From: Mesostigma viride
Lineage: Eukaryota; Streptophyta; Mesostigmatophyceae; Mesostigmatales; Mesostigmataceae
Length of the DNA: 48,198 bases
Assembly: GCA_009746045.1 (NCBI GenBank)
Contig: RPFO01000105.1
Span: forward strand, 1-48,198
Reading direction: 5' to 3'
In this document: piece by piece, positions 27,774 through 37,089 of the stretch
Position numbering within the stretch: position 1 is the stretch's first letter
Layout of the letters: every line of letters starts with the position of its first letter
Position numbers and translations under genes: made by a program
The notes under the pieces: generated by a model
What the model was told of the DNA's origin: nothing
The model's database searches: none
The model's input: only the letters and a program-made list of their open reading frames with translations

Positions 27774-30387
27774 TCAAACGAGGACTATGTCCTCAAATGA
27801 GGACATTTGGTTTTTGGACACTAACGCCCGCGATTCGTTGCGCAACGGAACGCCACCCGCCCCCGAAGAACGTTTCTCCTCATACCACGCCCTATCCGAC
27901 GAACCCTCAGATATGGCGGGAGGATAACGCGTCCGCGCTCGCTCCTCGTCGCGCGTGTTGCCCGTCGGAATTCGTTCGGGCTCGGACGCTACCCTACCAG
28001 ACTGGACCAGGTCGGGACGCGGGGGAGTGGGTATGAGGGTACGTGCGTGGTTTTCACGCACTTCACCACGCACTTTCTGCAACTCCTCCATCACCGCTTC
28101 TCTCGCGGTTTTATGTGCACGCACCATCTCTCGACTTGTGCTCTCGACAATTCTGTCGGTCGGGGAGAAAGTTCGCAACAGCTTAATCACTTGTTCGCAG
28201 GCCACGGCGAGATATTCGGTCATATCGACACTCAACGATCCGGGCTCGCCGCGTGAGCGCCGCTCTCGCACATCCGAAGGCGCCTCATCTCGCTTCCCCC
28301 ACAGAGCCCCCGTGTCCTCTCGTGCCCTCTCCATATACGAGCGATCCCCCTTGGCCATCTCCGTCGACGCTACCGCTTTATCTTGCGCGTTCTTCAAATC
28401 CGTTAGATACTTTGACCATTCATTTTCGCGACGCGGCTCGGAAGGACCCGACTCGGCCGTGCTATCACCGGTTCCCTCCTCGCCCCCTCCCGTGGATTGC
28501 CGTTTCCCCGACCCCTCCAAACGCGCGCCCGACCCTCCGGCCCCAGAACCGGCGTCCGATACGGCATCTGACATCGCCGAACGTCGCGCGGGAGAAGGAC
28601 CCACCGCCATGCGCGCCAAAGTGTCCGCCACCTTCATGTCCAAGGGCGACACCCCGCGCGCGTCCCTCCAGCCTTCGGACCCCCGGCGGACGTAGTTTGA
28701 CCCGACGACGAAGACTTGTCCGGCGCGCGCGCCGAGAGGCTCGTCAGGGCCTGTAGAACATCCTCCTCTTCCTCGTCCGGATAGGGATTGAGTCTAGAAG
28801 GACCCGGGGGGGCAACAACTTGCTTGCCCTTGTATTGCGGACCCCTGCCCTGCACTGACTGTTCCAACCGAGCCCTCGCGGCCTTAAGTTCCTCTTTCTT
28901 GCGTTCGAGCTTTTGTATTGCGTCATACCGACGTCTAATCCTGTCTTCCAACTTTACTGGGTGGTCGGCCCTTTGGACGGAATCCTCCCACTCCCACACG
29001 AGCTCCTGCAGTCGTTCAACTTCTTCTTCCAATTTTGGTATAGACTTGCCACTCGCGGCCCCTGTATTCACCTCCACGTCGCCTCCGCCGTCGTCCCTGT
29101 CCAGGCCGCCCGAATAAGCGCCGCCGCCTATGTCCTCACTCCTCGCGGCAGCGCTCGCCGATCGCGTCACAGGACCGGTGCCGCGAGGGGGCACTGCAGG
29201 ACCCTGCGAAGACGTCGGCGACTGGTTGTATCGCTCCCGAAACGCACTCCGCATCCGCTCGATCTCGCCGCCCAACCTTTCTATGCTCGCGAGCAACCTC
29301 CGAGCTTGCAATCCCTCTTCCCGTGCCACGTCCGCCAAAGCCTGCATACCGTCTAATTTGCTCTCCTTTGCACGAATCGCATCCAGATCCCTCTGTTTAT
29401 TACTAGAACCGGCAACGGGAGCCTGCGAGGGACCACCGACGTTCTCGACGGAAGCAAATCTGCTGGGACGAAAATATTTATCATAATCCTCGAAAAAAAG
29501 AGTCCGGTTCTTCGGAATATCTTTCGCGTCGGCGGGCTGTAAGTCGTCTGCCAACGGTTTCCTTTCTCTCGGACCGACCCAATACAACCGCCCAGAATAT
29601 TTTTCCCTCAACAAAACCAGATTTCCGTTCTTGGACCCGATGGCAGGAGGTCGTTGTCTGTTGGCCGTCGCGACGGTAGTCGTACGCGTGCCTCGACGCG
29701 AAGGTGGCGCTGGAGTGCCCGCCGCGACGGCCGGCTGATTCGACGGTGGTGCGGCGCGGGCAGAGGTGATTGGGGCGTTCGTTGGGAGAGAGGGTCCCGC
29801 CGCCGCCGCCCCGCCGCCTCTGCCACCTTCTCTGCGTCACGCGATCCACGGGCAGGCGCCTCCTGCTCCCAATTCCTTCGATACACACGCCTAGCCTGTC
29901 CGAGCCATTCTTTGACAACTTTGAGCAATTTTTTTTTGTACAACATCTCCTCCCGCGGCAACCCCCTCGCAATCTCTCCTGTCCACGTCTCGATATCAAC
30001 CTCTGCCATATGAATTTTGTCCATCGCGTCCTTCTTATAATTCGCCAGTTCCGCCGCCGTCATACCGCTCCCCTTTAGCATCTGCTTCCGGCTCCTCTGA
30101 CCGTCCGCCTCCTCCTCCGCCTCCTCGACCGTGTCCTTCGTGTAGTACCCCCATCGCCGCAACTGCGACTTGGCCTGGCATTGGGAGTACGTCCCGATAT
30201 TGCCGCCGTGCCCGCCGCAATACGGTTTCCCTGTCGCGGCACCGGACGGTAACGGCGGACGTCGCTCGTTTTCACCAAGTTTGATCTCATGACGGCCATA
30301 CATTCGAAATTGGCGCCGCCCCTTACAATACCCCTGATCCGCGCCGGTACGCAAGTCTCGGAATCCGCAATAGTTATTCTCCGTCAT
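27774..30387 (-). CDS. Long coiled-coil/disordered protein (frame-broken)
   Basis: Three ORFs on the minus strand chain into one protein of about 860 residues starting at ATG 30,387. The N-terminus has CGFRDLR...GYCKGRRQF...YCGGHGG...C, a Cys/His cluster that could bind zinc. A Glu/Lys-rich helical part follows, then a Pro-rich linker where the frame changes (about 29,650-29,850), a short folded segment (YSGRLYWVGPRERKPL, FFEDYDKYFRP), long coiled coils (EEVERLQELVWEWEDS; KLERKKEELKAARARLEQ) and a second shift near 28,690. The remainder is polar, with one more helical region. The last codons overlap palindrome site B. Not recognised. It could instead be two or three separate genes, but the in-phase continuity upstream of both later ORF starts favours one. 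Confidence 0.45.
27787..27806. repeat. Palindrome, site B
   Basis: ATGTCCTCA-AA-TGAGGACAT, the same half-sites as site A with a different central dinucleotide. An extra GAGGAC half-site lies immediately to the left (27,779-27,785). It falls in the last codons of the preceding minus-strand gene. Confidence 0.7.
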
Positions 30388-30501
30388 GATATACTACACC
30401 CTACGAAAAAGGTTTTCCAACAATACATTCGCGTGCATGAGGATGTGAGGAAACTTGATTCATTCCAAATATAGGTTTACATGTACATGATCACAACTCT
30501 T

Positions 30502-31509
30502 CTACTGTGAGGAAACGTCCCACTTGTGGGGGCACCGCGGCGTCACCCCCCGGCTCCCCTTGTGGAAGACCGGGCCTACGTGCTTGATGCACAAGTCCAC
30601 ACCCCCACGCAAGAACGCAAACTTCTGGCACTCGTGCGCCGTCTCCGAGCATGCCTTGGAACAGAACACGGCGTCCCGGCACTCGCCGCACGCGTGCCAC
30701 TGCGCGCTACCCTCTCCTACCGTCTTGGCGCACCCCTTTCCCATGCACTGGAGGGGGAGAGGGAGTCTTCTGACGGGCACCCAGGGCCGCAGCGCGGGCG
30801 ACAGGCGGAACTTCTGTTTCCACTCGCTGGCGAGAGCCTTGGTGAAAATCCCGCCGTACCATGACTTCTGGCATCCGTCACGGCCGGACATGTCGCTGAA
30901 ACAGGCGGCGATCATGATTTCGGTGTCCCTGTTGTACTGCATCGCCTGCCAGTAGGTGAAGAAGCAGCGGTCCTTCAACTCCTCGGCGGTGACCCAGTCA
31001 ACCACGACTTGTCGCGACGCCTGCGAGATGTGGCGGACACGGATCAGGAGCGCGCCGCGGCCATACCGCGCGTCCCACTCCTTGCACTTGTCAAGCAGGA
31101 CGTCATAATGACCGCACAGGTGCTCGAACACTCTGGACAGGGCGACTTGCTGCAAGCCGACGGCGGAATCCCTCTTGAGGTCCGCCATCTTCTCCTCTTC
31201 AGTGCGCAAGGCGCCCTCCGCGAGCCAGCCGTTGAGTCGCTTGCGAGCGGCGATCACCTCGTCGGCGGTGGCGGGGACTTCGCCTCGCGAGACCTTCATG
31301 TCGTCCGCGACGGAGGCTGCCTTGTCGACGACTTGTTGGGAGCACTGCGGTGTGCGCACCTTTTTGATGGGATATGGCTGCCCAGGCCTTTCCTCCTTGC
31401 GCTTGCAGGAAACGATGGGAACTTTGGGCATGCCGTCGGTATTCGGCATTCCGGCGAGCGCTTGAATGGGCGACATCGCGACGAAGACGGGGTTCTTGTA
31501 TTTTCCCAT
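30502..31509 (-). CDS. MYND zinc-finger protein 1
   Basis: 335 residues from ATG 31,509. The C-terminal third holds a MYND-type zinc finger: CMGKGCAKTV....WHACGECRDAVFCSKAC...H-x-x-x-C, with the C-x-x-C / C-x-x-C / FCS-x-x-C / H-x-x-x-C order complete. MYND fingers bind short Pro-containing peptides in transcriptional or signalling partners. The N-terminal region is helical (CSQQVVDKAASVADDMKVS; ARKRLNGWLAEGA) with a central WYGGIFTKALASEWKQKF part. Intact. The promoter is divergent with the zinc-ribbon gene at 32,184: on the minus strand TATAAG (31,593-31,598) and inverted CCAAT boxes precede it. Likely an accessory host-interaction factor. Confidence 0.75.
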   Translation of the reverse strand: MGKYKNPVFVAMSPIQALAGMPNTDGMPKVPIVSCKRKEERPGQPYPIKKVRTPQCSQQVVDKAASVADDMKVSRGEVPATADEVIAARKRLNGWLAEGALRTEEEKMADLKRDSAVGLQQVALSRVFEHLCGHYDVLLDKCKEWDARYGRGALLIRVRHISQASRQVVVDWVTAEELKDRCFFTYWQAMQYNRDTEIMIAACFSDMSGRDGCQKSWYGGIFTKALASEWKQKFRLSPALRPWVPVRRLPLPLQCMGKGCAKTVGEGSAQWHACGECRDAVFCSKACSETAHECQKFAFLRGGVDLCIKHVGPVFHKGSRGVTPRCPHKWDVSSQ

Positions 31510-31521
31510 GACGGTGGACAA

Positions 31522-32183
31522 CGAGAGCGGTGAGGAGCTAGATTGCTAGAGAGGGAGCTGAGACCACGGTCTTGCGGCCGCCTGCGCTCTTCTTATACCC
31601 GCCCGGTCCGACATCTCGCCGTGATTGGCGGACGACATCTCGCGTTCTGATTGGCTACCGGCCCGCGCGCCCCGCGCCGCCGCGCGACGTCCCTCGGATC
31701 CTTATCCCGACCGTCGGTTACGACCCACGGCCGTCGGATCGCGCGCGCCGGGCGTCCGTTACCTTCTCTGTACACTCTTCCGGAAGACGGATAACGTTTC
31801 GCGCGACCGCCGTCCGATCGCAATCCCGGTCGTCGGTTACGACACCGTGACCGCCGGATCGCGTCCCGCCGGGCATCGGTTACCTTATCTATACACCCTT
31901 CTGGAAGACGGATAACGTTTCGCGCGCCCGTCGTCCGATCGCAACCCCTGACCATCGGTTACGCCCAGCCACCGTCGGATCCTATCCGAGTTCGGTTACG
32001 GATAGACTCGCGGTTACATCTGCGCGTGATTGGTGGGTCGGGGCGGCCCTCCTCCCTCGCACGCGATTGGTCCGTGCGGATGGTCGCGGACTTAAAAGGC
32101 GGTGCCCTCTGTCCAAAGGGGTCTTCTCGCCTCAGAACCACTCAAGTGAGCGAGACTCTGCCCGCGTCTCTCGTCGCCCCGCC
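31522..32183. promoter_or_regulatory. Divergent promoter with CCAAT boxes and 121-bp tandem repeat
   Basis: A 660-base gap between two divergent genes. It has TATAAG at 31,593-31,598 (minus) and a TTAAAAGG-type TATA box near 32,093 (plus), each about 85-90 bases from the respective ATG. Four ATTGG (inverted CCAAT) sites lie near 31,624, 31,650, 32,031 and 32,065. Between them two-plus copies of a unit of about 121 bases (marker GGAAGACGGATAACGTTTCG at 31,782 and 31,903) make up 31,700-31,990. The layout is that of a eukaryotic bidirectional promoter. Confidence 0.6.
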
Positions 32184-33083
32184 ATGGACGCCTCCGACAA
32201 TCCCCCGCAGCTGTGCTGGTGCAACAAGTGCAAGTCGCACAAGCCCGTCGCCCTGTTCACCTCCGTGAAAGACGGCAACACGCACACGAAACGGTGCGAC
32301 CCGTGCCGCGCCCGCGAACGCGTGTGGGCGCAGAAACACCGCCGCGAACAGGCGGAACGTCTCCGTCAGCTGACGACGTCTTCTCGCGTGGGTGCCAACA
32401 CATGGCGGCTTCCCAACTCGTGCGTGTCGTGCCCGCCGTTGCTGGACTCTACGCCGGTTAATGTGTTCCGCCGCGCACCGTGCCACACTCGCGAGGCTGT
32501 CGCCGTGGGCCCGTACGACCGCTTGGCCTGCCCGTCTTCCCCGCCGCCCTCGGTGGACAGCCCGAAATGGGTGTCGTTTTCGTCGTTTGCAAATTCGCCG
32601 GGGGGCGCGAGCGAGATCCAGTGCGTTGTGGATCGGCGGTGCGATCGCGACGACGGTGGTGCTTCGTGCGCCGGTACCGGATACCCCGCCCCTTTGTCGC
32701 GTTGCTCGCCGGTGGCGGACGGCTCGTTGTCGTCGTCGCCCCTGTTCACGTTCGTGGACGAAGACGCGATCGTGGATTTCGACTTTACCGACGAGGAGAT
32801 CTCGCGTATCATGCGGTCGCCCGACCCCGCCGAGACGCCCGTCGCGTCGACCACCGGTGCGGTGGATGAGACCCTCTCGTGTTCTATTGACGTGGGCGCG
32901 TTTTGGGCCGAGTGTGAGGAGAACTGGGAAAAGTATGGGAGCTGTTTCGCTCCCGGTGAGTTGGACAGGATTGAGGCGGAGACGCCTGGCCTGATGGCCG
33001 AGTTGAACCGCGAGTTGGCGCAGTACTCAGACCCGTTCTTGACAGGCCCCCCTCCGCCCGCGGGTGGCGGTGCGGTGTGTTGA
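32184..33083 (+). CDS. Zinc-ribbon protein with acidic C-terminus, possible transcription regulator
   Basis: 299 residues, intact, start at ATG 32,184 just after the promoter. Residues 11-50 form a compact Cys4 motif, CWCNKCKSHKPVALF....CDPCRARERVWAQKHR, in which C-x-x-C and C-x-x-C-R are followed by a basic helix; related small fingers occur in fungal and protist regulators. A Ser/Pro/Cys-rich disordered middle follows. The C-terminal half is strongly acidic with hydrophobic spacing (VDEDAIVDFDFTDEEISRIM; FWAECEENWEKYG), typical of activation domains. A basic zinc-finger N-terminus plus acidic C-terminus suggests a transactivator; this is inference. No close family recognised. Confidence 0.6.
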   Translation: MDASDNPPQLCWCNKCKSHKPVALFTSVKDGNTHTKRCDPCRARERVWAQKHRREQAERLRQLTTSSRVGANTWRLPNSCVSCPPLLDSTPVNVFRRAPCHTREAVAVGPYDRLACPSSPPPSVDSPKWVSFSSFANSPGGASEIQCVVDRRCDRDDGGASCAGTGYPAPLSRCSPVADGSLSSSPLFTFVDEDAIVDFDFTDEEISRIMRSPDPAETPVASTTGAVDETLSCSIDVGAFWAECEENWEKYGSCFAPGELDRIEAETPGLMAELNRELAQYSDPFLTGPPPPAGGGAVC

Positions 33084-33217
33084 CTCGTATATACGGATCC
33101 GTATATTGTTAATAAATTTTGTTGGGTCGGTCCGTCTCTGCGTGCGCGCTTGTGTGTTGGATCGCGGCCCCGCGGCTTGTGTCCCCCTCCCCGTCCCGTC
33201 CCCGGCCCCGCGCCGGA

Positions 33218-34060
33218 GCGGTTCGGGCTGTCCCCCACGGCACTGGCCGTCTCCCACGGCAAACGAAAAGTTTGAAAAGTTCGGGCGAACAGGATAGCCC
33301 GAACTTTTCAGGATAGCCCGAACTTTTCAGAGCCTCCCACGCGAAAACGAAAAGTTTTGAAAAGTTTTGGCTCTGATTCCCACGGCAAATGAAAAGTTTG
33401 AAAAGTTCGGGCTATGGTTCGGGCGAACGCAGAATCGCCCGAACCGCCAACTTAGTTCCCACTGGCGGGGGTGTGCACGGGTAGGGGTGTGTATATCCTT
33501 TGTGTTGGTTTGCTAACACATAAAATATAGGTAGGGTTGCTAACACATATTATTATGGGTATGGTTGCTAACACATAAAATATAGGTAGGGTTGCTAACA
33601 CATATTATTATGGGTATGGTTGCTAACACATAAAATATAGGTAGGGTTGCTAACACATATTATTATGGGTATGGCTGTATACAGGGTAGTGTGTAGTGGT
33701 AAATAATATGTGTTAGGAAGTGTGTTCAAATAATATGTGTTAGGAAGCATGTGCAATATTTTATGTGTTAGGAAAGGAAGGAAGAGTATATACGAAAGTG
33801 CAGTGCACCCCGTCCGGTGGGGACTAAGTTGGCGGTTCGTGCTATTTTTCGTTCGCCCGAACCTTCGCCCGAACTTTTCAAACTTTTCATTTGCCGTGGG
33901 ACTCAGGGCCAAAACTTTTCAAAACTTTTGGTTTTCCCGTGGGAGGTTTTGAAAAGTTCGGGCTATCGCGAAAAGTTCGGGCGAACAGGATAGCCCGAAC
34001 TTTTCAAACTTTTCATTTTCCGTGGGATTCGTCGAGTGTCGTGGGGGATAGCCCGAACCG
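33218..34060. repeat. Foldback (long-TIR) element, TTCGGGC family, copy 1
   Basis: Imperfect inverted arms of about 240 bases (33,218-33,460 and 33,800-34,060) built from GAAAAGTTTGAAAAGTTCGGGC-like blocks, TAGCCCGAAC repeats and CCCACGGCAAA. They flank a core that includes the tandem GCTAACACATA repeats. No ORF fits the element and no target-site duplication is obvious. It resembles a non-autonomous foldback or MITE-like element. A shorter relative lies at 42,186-42,806. Confidence 0.7.
33512..33680 (+). repeat. Tandem repeat, about 54-bp unit, three copies
   Basis: Alternating half-units GCTAACACATAAAATATAGG and GCTAACACATATTATTATGG repeat three times. Inverted relatives (ATATGTGTTAGG) follow near 33,700-33,770. 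The same half-unit occurs three times within the second foldback element (42,440-42,560). Confidence 0.8.
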
Positions 34061-34112
34061 TTCGCCCGAACCGTTCGCCCGAACCGTTCGCCCGAACCGT
34101 TCGCCCGCCCCG
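34061..34112 (+). repeat. 13-bp tandem repeat, four copies
   Basis: CCCGAACCGTTCG repeats head to tail about four times at the outer edge of the first foldback element. It has the same TTCGCCCGAA vocabulary as the element's arms. Confidence 0.7.
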
Positions 34113-34129
34113 CCCGGCGGTGTGCGTCC

Positions 34130-34800
34130 GCTTTCCGGCGTCCGCGCGCCGACTCGGCACTTACTCGACCCGGATTCGGCCCGCGGGGCGTGGAGGGTCC
34201 ACGGGCGTCTGTCACGTGTCAGATCCGGCGCCTGCCGGCCCGCGCAGTCCCGTGCCCGGTGACTACTGCCGCCTGTCACCGATGGCACTTACTTCGAGCG
34301 TCTGTCGCGTGCCAGAACCGGCGCCTGTCGGCCCGCGCCGTCCCATGCAAGGTTGACTACTGTCCCCTGTCACACGTGGCACTGGCAGCTGGCGGCGGTC
34401 ACCCACGGGAATTGCCACTGGCGCCTGTACCCTGTCAGAACCGGCGCCTGTCGGCCCGCGCAGTCCCGTGCAGGGCTGACTGCTGTCGCCTGTCACCCAC
34501 GAAATTCGCTGCTGGCGCCCGTCACCCACGGAATTCGCTGCTGGCGCCCGTCACCCACGAAAATTTCCGCTGGCGTCCGTCACCCACGAAAATTTCCGCT
34601 GGCGCCTGTCACCCACGAAAATTTCCGCTGGCGCCCGTCACCCATGCGAGTTGCTGCTGGCGCCCGTCACCCACGAAAGTGGTGGCTGGCGTCTGACACC
34701 TGCCGGAACCAGCGCCTGTCAGCCCGCCGCCTGTCCGATCCGGCGCCTGTCGGCTCGCGCATCCCGCCGGGTCTGTCTAAGTCCGCGAGTCCGCGCCGCC
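34130..34800. repeat. Degenerate minisatellite with GTCACCCACG core
   Basis: Units of about 30-36 bases such as CTGGCGCCTGTCACCCACGA followed by AAATTTCCG recur roughly ten times with drift; earlier units use CTGTCGGCCCGCGC. Open frames across it only translate the repeat. The same words occur at 36,985-37,090 and at the edge of the foldback repeat copies. No gene is seen from 33,084 to 34,873. Confidence 0.6.
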
Positions 34801-34873
34801 GGGCTATCTATGTGGGGCTCATTGTGGGGACTTTATAAGGAAAACAATCCAAGCTTTATTAGTACTGCACCAT

Positions 34874-35542
34874 TCACATATCCTCATAAGCAGCAGCCAG
34901 CAGGCTCTTCTCGGGGCTGTACACAAAGTACGGGGCCTCCGAAAGGTGTTTTGCGCGGCCCAAATCGATCAGCACTTCGATCAAAGGGTCCGCAGCGCAC
35001 AAGGGGCACCACATGCCGCGCTTGCCGCTCTTTTCTATGGTCTGCACAGCGCAATCCACACACACACCGTGGATATGGATATGCTCCTGAGGGTCCTCCC
35101 CTCCGCTGGCATCCTGCTGCGGATCCAGCAGGAAATCGGTGTGCTTCTTGCACACGCCGCAAGTAACAGGCCCCCGCACACTGCCAGCCCTGTTCTGTGC
35201 AGGCGGTTCTGCGCGCGCGCTCTTCCCAAAAACGCCCGAATCGCAGAGGAAGGCGCCCACCGATGCGGCATTCTCGCAGAAAATCTCGCCGCCCGGCAGC
35301 ACTTGGATATCGTGCATGTGCGCGTCCCGCTTGTACTTCTCATCGAATTCGTGCGTGTTTGCGTGCCCCTGCTTGGTTTTCACAGCCCCCAGGAACTTTG
35401 CCACCTTGTCCTCGGTGTCCCGCTGTTTCAGGTACACCTTCATGGCGGGGGACTGCTCGCCATTGCCGTTTGCAGGCGGCTGGCGCTTGGCAGGAGGGAC
35501 ATCCGTTGCCGCCATAGCCGGCTTATCGCGGGAGGGCTCCAT
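34874..35542 (-). CDS. RING-like zinc-finger protein
   Basis: 222 residues, intact, ATG at 35,542. The C-terminal half has a RING-like Cys/His series: CGVC (from residue 128), HIHGVCVDC (His and Cys pair, about 157-164) and MWCPLC (about 177-182), spacing compatible with a RING of C-x-x-C...H-x-x-x-C-x-x-C...C-x-x-C type. The N-terminal part is basic and polar, with a KRDAHMHDIQVLPGGEIFC stretch. RING proteins are usually ubiquitin ligases; E3 activity here is inferred. Its promoter region (35,543-36,046) is shared with the MYND gene on the other strand and carries ERSE-like and heat-shock-like sites. Confidence 0.65.
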   Translation of the reverse strand: MEPSRDKPAMAATDVPPAKRQPPANGNGEQSPAMKVYLKQRDTEDKVAKFLGAVKTKQGHANTHEFDEKYKRDAHMHDIQVLPGGEIFCENAASVGAFLCDSGVFGKSARAEPPAQNRAGSVRGPVTCGVCKKHTDFLLDPQQDASGGEDPQEHIHIHGVCVDCAVQTIEKSGKRGMWCPLCAADPLIEVLIDLGRAKHLSEAPYFVYSPEKSLLAAAYEDM

Positions 35543-36046
35543 TGCAGTGAGAGGAGTTGGTTTTGAGTGGTGCTGGGCGGATTGGGACCCCCAAACGCCC
35601 GCCTCCGCCTTGTATCCCTTCCCAACCCCGCGCGAAGCGCGCGACACCCACGACAATCCAATGGGAGTCCGCCGCGTGTCACGCGGGCACGACACGGCGG
35701 CATTTTCCCACGAATATTCCGAGCGGACCAATGGGACGCTGCCACGTGGCAGTGGCGCGGCGCTTCCACGGGATATCCGTGGGAATATTCCCGGCGCGAC
35801 GCGCTTCTGGAAGGCGCGGCGCTTCCACGGGATATTCATGGGAATATTCCCGGCGCGGCGCCCTTCTAGAAGGCGCGGCGCTCCGCGGATATTCCGTGGG
35901 AATATTCCGTCCCACCAATCCGGACCTGCCGCGTGGCACGGGACTATTGGGCGGGGCGGGGGGGTGCGGGCACATAAGCGGAGGCGGGCGAGTTTGGCAG
36001 CCAAACCACGCCAATCCGCACGAGCACGCACAGACTGTCAGCCGCT
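35543..36046. promoter_or_regulatory. Divergent stress-element promoter
   Basis: This gap contains a perfect CCAAT-N9-CCACG at 35,728-35,746, a perfect copy in the reverse direction at 35,932-35,950 and a one-mismatch copy at 35,915-35,933. GAATATTC occurs at 35,712-35,719, 35,783-35,790, 35,842-35,849 and 35,900-35,907, and TTCNNGAA at 35,805-35,812 and 35,864-35,871. Core-promoter-like ATACAAGGCGGAGGCGGGC (minus, near 35,597-35,616) and CATAAGCGGAGGCGGGC (plus, near 35,973) face the two genes. Confidence 0.65.
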
Positions 36047-36841
36047 ATGGATTCCACCCCTCTGATTGCCAATGAGCTCCCTCAGGATCACTCCGACCTG
36101 TTTGCGGAGTTGTGCGGGGGCTGGTACCGCTTGGTGGTGCGCAAGGCCATGGAAAACTCCAGCAATTTGTACAGCTGCGTGAATGAGTGGGAAAAGAAGT
36201 TGAAAACCCCCTTTTGCGTGCTGGTTCGTTTCGACTCCTTTACGGCTCTGGATCGCCAGTTGGAGTTTGAATTCATTGACGTACGCACTGCGATCAGCAG
36301 GAAGTACTGCGTTCGCAGTCAGATCCTGTCCCACATTCGCCCTGAGAGCGAGTTCATGCTTCTGTGCGTCCTCCTTCGCGAGAAGAAGGAGGACGACGGG
36401 TTCATCGACCTGGTTACCAGGATTGGCCTGTCCTTCCGCGTGCCCAAGGACGCGGACAAGATCGTTGCGAGGACGGCGTTTCCCTATACCCGCCCCTGCG
36501 AGAAGGTGGTGATCACAGTGCGCACGCCCATTTTGGACAGCCCCATTGGTCCTTTCCCCGAGTCGGTTCGCGGTTTCTGCGCTGCGCCGGGGTGTGAGAA
36601 GAAGGGCAAGAGAGAGGTGAAGCGCAGGTGCGCCAGCTGCCAGGATGCGCGGTACTGCTCCCGCGAGTGCCAGGTTGCGCACTGGAAGATCCACAAGGCG
36701 GACTGCACTCTGCTCACCCACGTGTGGACTTGCACCTCTGGTGTGAAGTTCCCCCTGCGCGGGGACACTCTGCGTGTGAAAGACGATTGCACTGGGTTTG
36801 AGGGCCGCCAGACGCCCTGCCTGCGCATGTACAACCGCTAA
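36047..36841 (+). CDS. MYND zinc-finger protein 2
   Basis: 264 residues, intact. The MYND finger is complete at about residues 183-222: CAAPGCEKKG....RCASCQDARYCSRECQVAHWKIHKADC, an almost consensus ending. The N-terminal 180 residues have a folded look (LCGGWYRLVVRKAMENSSN; SFTALDRQLEFEFIDVRTA) and hold no catalytic SET motif. After the finger, a short tail ends in GRQTPCLRMYNR. MYND domains recruit partner proteins; a viral factor acting on host transcription or protein turnover is an inference. It is divergent from the RING gene, with ERSE-like and heat-shock-like sites between. Confidence 0.78.
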   Translation: MDSTPLIANELPQDHSDLFAELCGGWYRLVVRKAMENSSNLYSCVNEWEKKLKTPFCVLVRFDSFTALDRQLEFEFIDVRTAISRKYCVRSQILSHIRPESEFMLLCVLLREKKEDDGFIDLVTRIGLSFRVPKDADKIVARTAFPYTRPCEKVVITVRTPILDSPIGPFPESVRGFCAAPGCEKKGKREVKRRCASCQDARYCSRECQVAHWKIHKADCTLLTHVWTCTSGVKFPLRGDTLRVKDDCTGFEGRQTPCLRMYNR

Positions 36842-37089
36842 ACAGCCAGGCCTGCGTGCCTGCAAAGGGGTCTAGAATGGCCTATTCCTTATTATTCTTA
36901 TTGTAATGAAATGACATTTTCCTTATGTGCATGGGACTTGAACTATTCCAATGAGTCATATAGCAACAATACCCATAGAGTAACACTGTCGCCTGTCACT
37001 CATGACACTACCTGCTGTCGCATGTCACCCATGCCGCTTGATGCTGCTGCCCGTCACCAACGAGATTGTATGCTAGCGCCTGTCACCGA
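36842..37089. other. Intergenic, degenerate repeat words
   Basis: AT-rich 3' flank (CCTTATTATTCTTATTGTAATG) that may hold the MYND gene's polyadenylation region, followed by GTCACCCATG-type words related to the minisatellite at 34.1-34.8 kb. No gene seen. Confidence 0.4.

Noticed and set aside
28253-28756. Pro/Arg-rich plus-strand ORFs opposite the coiled-coil gene
   Set aside because: Antisense shadows of a Ser/Glu/Arg-rich coding region with no independent signals.
33512-33680. Repeat-spacer arrangement resembling CRISPR
   Set aside because: The alternating units are head-to-tail tandem repeats without unique spacers, in a eukaryote-like setting without cas genes.
34190-34838. Two overlapping ORFs of about 165 codons
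   Set aside because: They translate the minisatellite in two frames; repeated SPTKISAGA-type units are a product of the DNA repeat.
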